From Spirochaetaceae bacterium (GTDB lineage: Bacteria; Spirochaetota; Spirochaetia; CADAEX01): a stretch of DNA of 35,838 bases. Below the pieces are notes generated by a model, which worked only from the letters and a program-made list of their open reading frames with translations, searched no databases and was not told where the DNA came from. The stretch lies in contig WQZP01000022.1 in NCBI GenBank assembly GCA_009780675.1, positions 1 to 35,838 of the forward strand, read 5' to 3'. The translations under genes were made by a program, and so were the position numbers. Positions within the stretch are counted from its first letter, which is position 1. Every line of letters starts with the position of its first letter. Of this stretch, positions 31,321 to 35,838 are shown one piece after another.

Positions 31321-32518
31321 CAACAGCATCTCCTTCAAGATGATCAAGCTTGCAATGTTCATTAGGCATATGAGCTGTGCCATCAATTCTGCTCCAGACT
31401 ACAGCATCGATCCCTTTCTTTCTAAGATGCGCAGCAACTGTGCCTCCACCTATTCCTATAAGTTTTGATTTTTTACCATACACTTCCTTAATTGCTTTTT
31501 TCATAAGAGAAACAATAAGTGATTTTTTGGAAGTTGCGGGGGAAGAGCTTTTTTGCGCTATTTCGTATTTTATTTTAACTTTGTATTTTTTTTCAACTTT
31601 TTTGATAATTTTTTTAATACTGGAGAGCACTTTATCTACCCCTGTTGTTGGAAGTATTCTGCAATCCAGGTAAAAAACATCTTCGCCGGGTATTGTATTT
31701 ATGTTTGGCACATTGGCTTCTTTTTTTGTTGGGGTTATGGTTGTTCTTGGTGGACCAAAAATAGGGTCATGATCCCCAATAGTTTTTTCAAGCTTTAGAA
31801 GTTTGTTAATAAGTTTTGCAGAAGCTGTAAACGCATTTATCCCAAGATCTGGTCTTGATGCATGGCATTGTTTTCCCAATGTTGTAAATTTAAGCCATAA
31901 AATATTTTTCTCTGCAATTTCTATATGTGTGCCGCTTTCATCTCCAGCATCCGGAACAAGCACAAAATCTTCTTTTCTGAAAAGATCATGTTTTTCTATA
32001 AGAAATTTGATGCCATAATCAGAGCCTGTTTCTTCATCTGCAACGAAAAGAAGTTTTACATCATATTCCGGTACAATATTATTTTCTACAAGAGAAAGAG
32101 CTGCAAACACAGAAGCAGTAAGCCCTTGCTGATTATCCTCGACACCTCTGCCGTAAATCGTATTATCTTCTACCTTTAGTGTGTAAGGATCGCTATTCCA
32201 CAGAGAGAGTTCTCCGGGAGGAACTATATCAATATGAGACATGATCCAAAAGGTTTTGTCATGCTTTTTCCCTGGAATTTCAAGCACCATATTTGGTCTT
32301 ATTCCCCCGTCAGCGCTATTATCTTCTGCATTATACCACTTTATTTTCCCTAAATTTTTTGACTCAAGCCAGGTTTCAAGCGCTTTGGCTTTTGCAAGCT
32401 CCCCATTTCCGCCGGAACTTGGTGAGATAGCAGGTATTGAAGTTAAAAGTTTTTGAAATTCTATTATCTCTTTTCTTGCTGAAGTTATATATTTCTTTAT
32501 TAGTTCTTTTTCTGACAT
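31289..32518 (-). CDS. M20-family metallopeptidase (ArgE/DapE/ACY1 type)
   Basis: 409 residues from ATG 32518; an upstream in-frame ATG at 32539 would add only seven residues. The two-zinc site is complete: H95 and D97 (MSHIDIVP), D128 (GRGVEDNQQG), E162/E163 (ADEETGSD, with E162 as catalytic base), D190 (VPDAGDESG), and the C-terminal histidine in AHMPNEH. The WNSDPYTLKVEDNTIYGRG block is typical of peptidase members that act on di- or tripeptides, but acyl-amino-acid substrates cannot be excluded. Cytoplasmic. Divergent from the SH3 lipoprotein and overlapping the convergent envelope gene by 32 bases. Confidence 0.9.
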   Translation of the reverse strand: MSEKELIKKYITSARKEIIEFQKLLTSIPAISPSSGGNGELAKAKALETWLESKNLGKIKWYNAEDNSADGGIRPNMVLEIPGKKHDKTFWIMSHIDIVPPGELSLWNSDPYTLKVEDNTIYGRGVEDNQQGLTASVFAALSLVENNIVPEYDVKLLFVADEETGSDYGIKFLIEKHDLFRKEDFVLVPDAGDESGTHIEIAEKNILWLKFTTLGKQCHASRPDLGINAFTASAKLINKLLKLEKTIGDHDPIFGPPRTTITPTKKEANVPNINTIPGEDVFYLDCRILPTTGVDKVLSSIKKIIKKVEKKYKVKIKYEIAQKSSSPATSKKSLIVSLMKKAIKEVYGKKSKLIGIGGGTVAAHLRKKGIDAVVWSRIDGTAHMPNEHCKLDHLEGDAVVMAYLMAGSL

Positions 32519-32560
32519 CTTTTTTACTCTCTGTAACAAAATCTATTTTTTATATGTTTA

Positions 32561-32589
32561 TATATAAAATTTTAAAAATAATATATCAA
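32561..32589 (-). promoter_or_regulatory. Promoter candidate of the M20 peptidase
   Basis: On the minus strand: TTGATA (32584-32589), 17-base spacer, TATATA (32561-32566), 42 bases from the ATG. The region is extremely AT-rich, so chance matches are likely. Confidence 0.35.
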
Positions 32590-32602
32590 ATTACTGCAAA
32601 AT

Positions 32603-32611
32603 TGGTATAAT
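32603..32611 (+). promoter_or_regulatory. Extended -10 promoter of the SH3 lipoprotein
   Basis: TGGTATAAT, an extended -10 without a recognisable -35 box, 34 bases before the TTG start at 32646. Confidence 0.5.
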
Positions 32612-32635
32612 TCTAAAAAATTATGCTTCAGGTGC

Positions 32636-32640
32636 GGAGG
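32636..32640 (+). promoter_or_regulatory. Strong Shine-Dalgarno for a TTG start
   Basis: GGAGG five bases before TTG 32646-32648. It fixes the start of the SH3 lipoprotein at a non-ATG codon. Confidence 0.75.
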
Positions 32641-32645
32641 ATTTT

Positions 32646-33935
32646 TTGAAAGCGCTTATTTTAAAAACTCTTTTAATATCAATAATATTACTCTTTTCAT
32701 CTTCATGTTCCAGAGGGGGGACAGGTTTTTTTGTCGCAATATGGCCGCCCGAAGAATCTTCGCTTAGATCAGGTGATATTGTCAGAGTAGTTTCCCAATC
32801 AGAAATAAGGAATTTATTTGTTATAGAAAATGAAGGAAGAATAAGAGAGGAAATTCCCAGATATACAGGAAGATTTTTTACCAGAAGAAGAGATGCTGAA
32901 CAATTTTTACTGCAATATGAGCCGTATGTTGATATGTTCGCATACTCAGAAGTAAGCCTCAATATAAGAACTTCTCCTACTTCTTCTGCAGCCAGAGAAT
33001 ATAGATTAAGACCAGGCCAAGTTGTAAAGGTAATAAGTAAACTGCCAGAGCCTTATACGGTAGGTAATTTGACAGGGAACTGGATAGAAGTTTTAACAGA
33101 AACTGGATTTTCCGGTTTTTGTTTTGATAGACATCTTTCATTTTTTGAAAGAGATAGCGCTGTTTCCACAGCAGATTATGAGGAAAAATTTCTTGACAGT
33201 TTTTTTACCAACAGGTGGTACCCATCAGCCTATTTGGACATAATAAATAGCGGCAGGATTGCTATAGAAAGGCTAAGAACAGGTGAGGGGCTTTTTCCGG
33301 ACAAGAATAATAGAAGAATAGTTATTCAGACAGAAAGGGACAGGATCGAATTTTCTTTTACAAATATATTCTTTTCGGGCAACAGCGCTATTTTTATGGG
33401 TTCGCCAGTTGAAGTTATTTTTTATTCAACAGAAAGAATTTATGTAAAATATACTCACAGAGGAGTAGACCATTTATCTTTTTTTACAACCCTTGAAATG
33501 CCTGTGGAGCACTATGTGCAAGAAGAGATCGGGCGTAGAAATGACGCTATGGATTTATTCTTTAGGCGGGGGAGACATCTTGTAAGTGATCTTTATGGTT
33601 CAATAACGCTTGGTGACAGAAGGGGATTTACCTGGACAGGATATGTAAACCTTGTGCCTGATGTTATTCCACTTGCTTCAGGAAGTTTGGGAGTGGTAAG
33701 AGATAATCATTTTTTAGGGCGTCACCTTGAGAGAAGATTTGATGGAGTTTTGGCATTTGAATTTGACGCAACCAGAAGAGCAGCAGTGTTTGCCTATGTT
33801 TTTGTTGATGGTGGCATACGATTTACGCATGTTTCTGCAAGGAATATTGAAAACAATATTATAACTTCTGTTCCTGCTGATTCCCATATATTATATTTTA
33901 GACAAAGTTTATTACCGCATGAAGGAGATCAATAG
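32646..33935 (+). CDS. Lipoprotein with bacterial SH3 domain
   Basis: 429 residues from TTG 32646. Signal with lipobox SSSC (C21). A bacterial SH3 module spans about residues 98-160: VSLNIRTSPT, GQVVKVISK, NWIEVLTETGFSGFC. Such modules often bind peptidoglycan or peptides. The C-terminal 260 residues are beta-rich, with no motif I know. It would sit on the periplasmic face or the outer membrane. Not obviously operonic with the following ABC-F gene, from which it is separated by a 164-base structured spacer. Confidence 0.82.
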   Translation: MKALILKTLLISIILLFSSSCSRGGTGFFVAIWPPEESSLRSGDIVRVVSQSEIRNLFVIENEGRIREEIPRYTGRFFTRRRDAEQFLLQYEPYVDMFAYSEVSLNIRTSPTSSAAREYRLRPGQVVKVISKLPEPYTVGNLTGNWIEVLTETGFSGFCFDRHLSFFERDSAVSTADYEEKFLDSFFTNRWYPSAYLDIINSGRIAIERLRTGEGLFPDKNNRRIVIQTERDRIEFSFTNIFFSGNSAIFMGSPVEVIFYSTERIYVKYTHRGVDHLSFFTTLEMPVEHYVQEEIGRRNDAMDLFFRRGRHLVSDLYGSITLGDRRGFTWTGYVNLVPDVIPLASGSLGVVRDNHFLGRHLERRFDGVLAFEFDATRRAAVFAYVFVDGGIRFTHVSARNIENNIITSVPADSHILYFRQSLLPHEGDQ

Positions 33936-33942
33936 CAAGCCT

Positions 33943-34083
33943 GCGGCATGGACGCCTGTGAGCCCCCTGCGCTGATCGCCATCCGTGGCTTGCGCAGGGC
34001 ACAACGTCCCTGTTGTAGACCATACGCCACAGGCGGGCAGCATCTATAGGAGATGCTGCCAAGCGATAAAGCGCGGGGTTGCA
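33943..34083. repeat. Dispersed hairpin element, long copy (GC-rich, multi-stem)
   Basis: About 140 bases, clearly richer in G+C than its surroundings. Stems seen: CCCTGCGC / GCGCAGGG (near 33964-33998), CGCCTGTG / CACAGGCG enclosing it, and a perfect 10-bp stem GGCAGCATCT (34036-34045) / AGATGCTGCC (34051-34060) with an ATAGG loop. Its two ends match the short copy at the serS stop, where the interior is absent. It fills the spacer before the ABC-F gene. Confidence 0.7.
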
Positions 34084-34099
34084 AGAGGAATAGCAAATA

Positions 34100-35838
34100 A
34101 TGCCGTTTGTTAATTTAGCAAATATCTCTGTTGCTTTTGGCAGTAGAGATATTATCGATAAAATAAATCTCAATATATCTGAAAATTCAAAAATAGCGCT
34201 GGCAGGGGCAAATGGAAGTGGCAAGACAACTCTTCTTAAAGTCATTGCTGGAAAAATAAAGCCAGACAATGGTTCTGCTTCGGTGCAGAAAGACACAAGA
34301 ATTTCTTATCTCCCCCAGTCCGGAGTAGTTTATTCAGGATATACTCTTTTTGATGAAGCTGATAAAGCATTTATCCCTTTCCAAAAAATGATTGAAAGAT
34401 TAACAGAAATCGAAAAAGAACTGGCTTTGCGCAAAGAAGGGGAGAGCGTTATTTCTGCGCTACTTGAAGAACATCATGTTATCCAGGAAGCAGTTTTAAA
34501 TAGCGGGTACTATGAAAGGGAAGGGGAAATAGAAACAGTTCTTACGGGACTTGGATTTTCAAGAACAGATCTTGATAAAATGACAGAAAGTTTTTCCGGT
34601 GGCTGGCAGATGAGGATTGCGCTTGCAAGAACTTTGCTTGAAAAGCCGGATATCCTGCTTCTTGATGAGCCCACAAACTATTTGGATATAGAAGCAAGAG
34701 AGTGGCTTGAAGATTTTTTGAATAAATTTAAAGGTGGTTATATAATAGTATCGCATGACAGGTTTTTTCTTGATGTAACCTGTAATGAAGTTATAGAACT
34801 TTTTAATGGAAAGCTTAGCAGGTATAAGGGCAACTATACAACTTATGAAAAAATAAGACAGCAAGAGCTTGAGTCTCTTGTCGAGCGTTATGAGAGACAG
34901 CAGGAAGAGATAGAAAAAACCGAGGATTTTATAAGAAGGTTCAGGTATAATGCTTCAAAAGCAGCTCTTGTCCAAAGCAGGGTAAAACAGCTTGAAAATA
35001 TTGAAAGAATAGAAATCCCGGAAAGCTTAAAAAAAATGCGTTTAAAATTTCCCTCTCCTCCACACTCAGGGAAAGAAGTTCTTATAATAGAAGATTTAAA
35101 TAAATTTTATGGAGAATTTCATGCTCTCAAGAATGTAAATTTTTATGTGAACAGGGGAGAGAAGATTGCTCTTGCAGGGAAAAACGGAGCAGGAAAATCA
35201 ACTTTATTAAGAATATTATCACAAACAGACAAAGGGTATTCGGGAAATATAAAACTTGGCAAAGATGTAAGTATTGGTTATTTTTCCCAGGATTTTGAAG
35301 CAACTCTTAATAATGATAGTTCTGTTATTGAGGTAATTGAATCTTCTTCGCCAACAGAGCTTATCCCTTCCTTGAGAAATCTTCTGGGAGCTTTTCTGTT
35401 CAGAGGGGATGATATACAAAAAAAAATCTCTTATCTTTCAGGAGGAGAAAAAAACCGCGTAGCGCTTTTAAGGCTGCTTCTCCATCCTTCTAATTTGCTT
35501 ATACTTGATGAGCCTACAAATCATCTTGACCTTAACTCCAAAGATATTCTCCTTGAAGCATTAAAAAAATATTCAGGAACCCTTATTTTTGTTTCACACG
35601 ATAGATATTTTATTGAAAATCTTGCCACACGAGTTTTGGAGCTTGATGATGGGATTGCAAAAGATTATCCAGGAGGATATGAGTACTATCTCTTTAGAAA
35701 ACAAAAAGAATTAATAGAAGCCAGCAGGAACTCTGGCGCGGAATCCAGTACCGAAACTATTTTGCGGCAAAATTCTTCTGTTCAAAAAGATAACAGGCCA
35801 GAGCAAGCCGGAGAGAGAGAAAAATTAAAACAGGAAAA
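34100..35838 (+). CDS. ABC-F family ATPase, 3' truncated
   Basis: Open to the window edge; 579 complete codons are visible. Two ABC cassettes without membrane segments define ABC-F, a family of ribosome-associated translation factors. First cassette: Walker A GANGSGKT (36-43), signature SFSGGWQ (about 163), Walker B ILLLDEPTN. Second: GKNGAGKS (about 358), LSGGEKNR (about 446), LLILDEPTNHLD. Between them lies the charged helical linker (YERQQEEIEKTEDFIRRFRYNASKA) that reaches toward the peptidyl-transferase centre in structurally studied members. A glutamine- and lysine-rich tail begins before the edge. AGAGGA at 34084-34089 is the likely ribosome-binding site. Subfamily not assigned. Confidence 0.93.
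   Translation, partial: MPFVNLANISVAFGSRDIIDKINLNISENSKIALAGANGSGKTTLLKVIAGKIKPDNGSASVQKDTRISYLPQSGVVYSGYTLFDEADKAFIPFQKMIERLTEIEKELALRKEGESVISALLEEHHVIQEAVLNSGYYEREGEIETVLTGLGFSRTDLDKMTESFSGGWQMRIALARTLLEKPDILLLDEPTNYLDIEAREWLEDFLNKFKGGYIIVSHDRFFLDVTCNEVIELFNGKLSRYKGNYTTYEKIRQQELESLVERYERQQEEIEKTEDFIRRFRYNASKAALVQSRVKQLENIERIEIPESLKKMRLKFPSPPHSGKEVLIIEDLNKFYGEFHALKNVNFYVNRGEKIALAGKNGAGKSTLLRILSQTDKGYSGNIKLGKDVSIGYFSQDFEATLNNDSSVIEVIESSSPTELIPSLRNLLGAFLFRGDDIQKKISYLSGGEKNRVALLRLLLHPSNLLILDEPTNHLDLNSKDILLEALKKYSGTLIFVSHDRYFIENLATRVLELDDGIAKDYPGGYEYYLFRKQKELIEASRNSGAESSTETILRQNSSVQKDNRPEQAGEREKLKQE

Noticed and set aside
34559-35419. Minus-strand frames inside the ABC-F gene
   Set aside because: The plus strand encodes an unbroken ATPase with all motifs; the antisense frames lack any recognisable domain.
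1-35838. tRNA, rRNA, transposase or phage genes
   Set aside because: I looked for tRNA arms, transposase and integrase motifs and phage structural genes and saw none; a tRNAscan-SE or Infernal run was not possible.

Overview
The window is AT-rich, densely coded bacterial chromosome. It carries no prophage, insertion sequence, CRISPR array, rRNA or tRNA gene that I can recognise. The gene content suggests a spirochaete of the Treponema type: many lipoproteins with loose spirochaetal lipoboxes, a bacterial XPB-type helicase, a PlsC acyltransferase with an HX4E motif, DUF3943 and beta-barrel outer-membrane proteins, LysM lytic transglycosylases, and exported proteins of no known family. This assignment rests on family knowledge and was not tested by a search.

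Layout. (1) Bases 1-8873 hold the 3' part of a giant surface-protein gene. Its 5' end lies outside the window. It encodes beta-helix repeats of filamentous-haemagglutinin character, then Ig-like modules, and ends in a FlgD-type Ig domain. (2) 9007-13158: an exported protein with carbohydrate-binding-like modules and a double CxxC motif, a family 2 glycosyltransferase, and a galU / Gfo-Idh-MocA pair. (3) 13315-15790: a predicted outer-membrane barrel and a lipoprotein. (4) 15860-19697: a HAD phosphatase, an XPB helicase, and serS divergent from XPB. (5) 19753-22525: an MNT/HEPN pair of toxin-antitoxin type, a DUF3943 outer-membrane protein and the manganese exporter mntP. (6) 22618-25492: plsC tightly followed by a stand-alone XPB-helicase-associated-domain protein. 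(7) 25564-27894: icd followed by a membrane protein and a BamE-like exported protein. (8) 28039-31320: a three-gene envelope operon of TPR-like lipoprotein, MltD/LysM transglycosylase and exported protein. (9) 31289-35838: an M20 peptidase, an SH3 lipoprotein and a truncated ABC-F ATPase.

Most of the window is cell-envelope biology (surface adhesin, glycan precursors, lipids, peptidoglycan remodelling, lipoproteins), with housekeeping genes between. Three patterns stand out. First, several genes that begin transcription units have a sigma70-like -10 box 6-10 bases from the ATG and no Shine-Dalgarno, as if leaderless, while operon-internal genes and some others keep strong GGAGG sites. Second, GC-rich hairpin islands sit between genes in an otherwise AT-rich sequence; one element recurs at the end of serS (where it supplies the last codons) and upstream of the ABC-F gene. 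Third, a short dispersed repeat lies between genes at 14997 and, doubled, inside the reading frame of the BamE-like protein.
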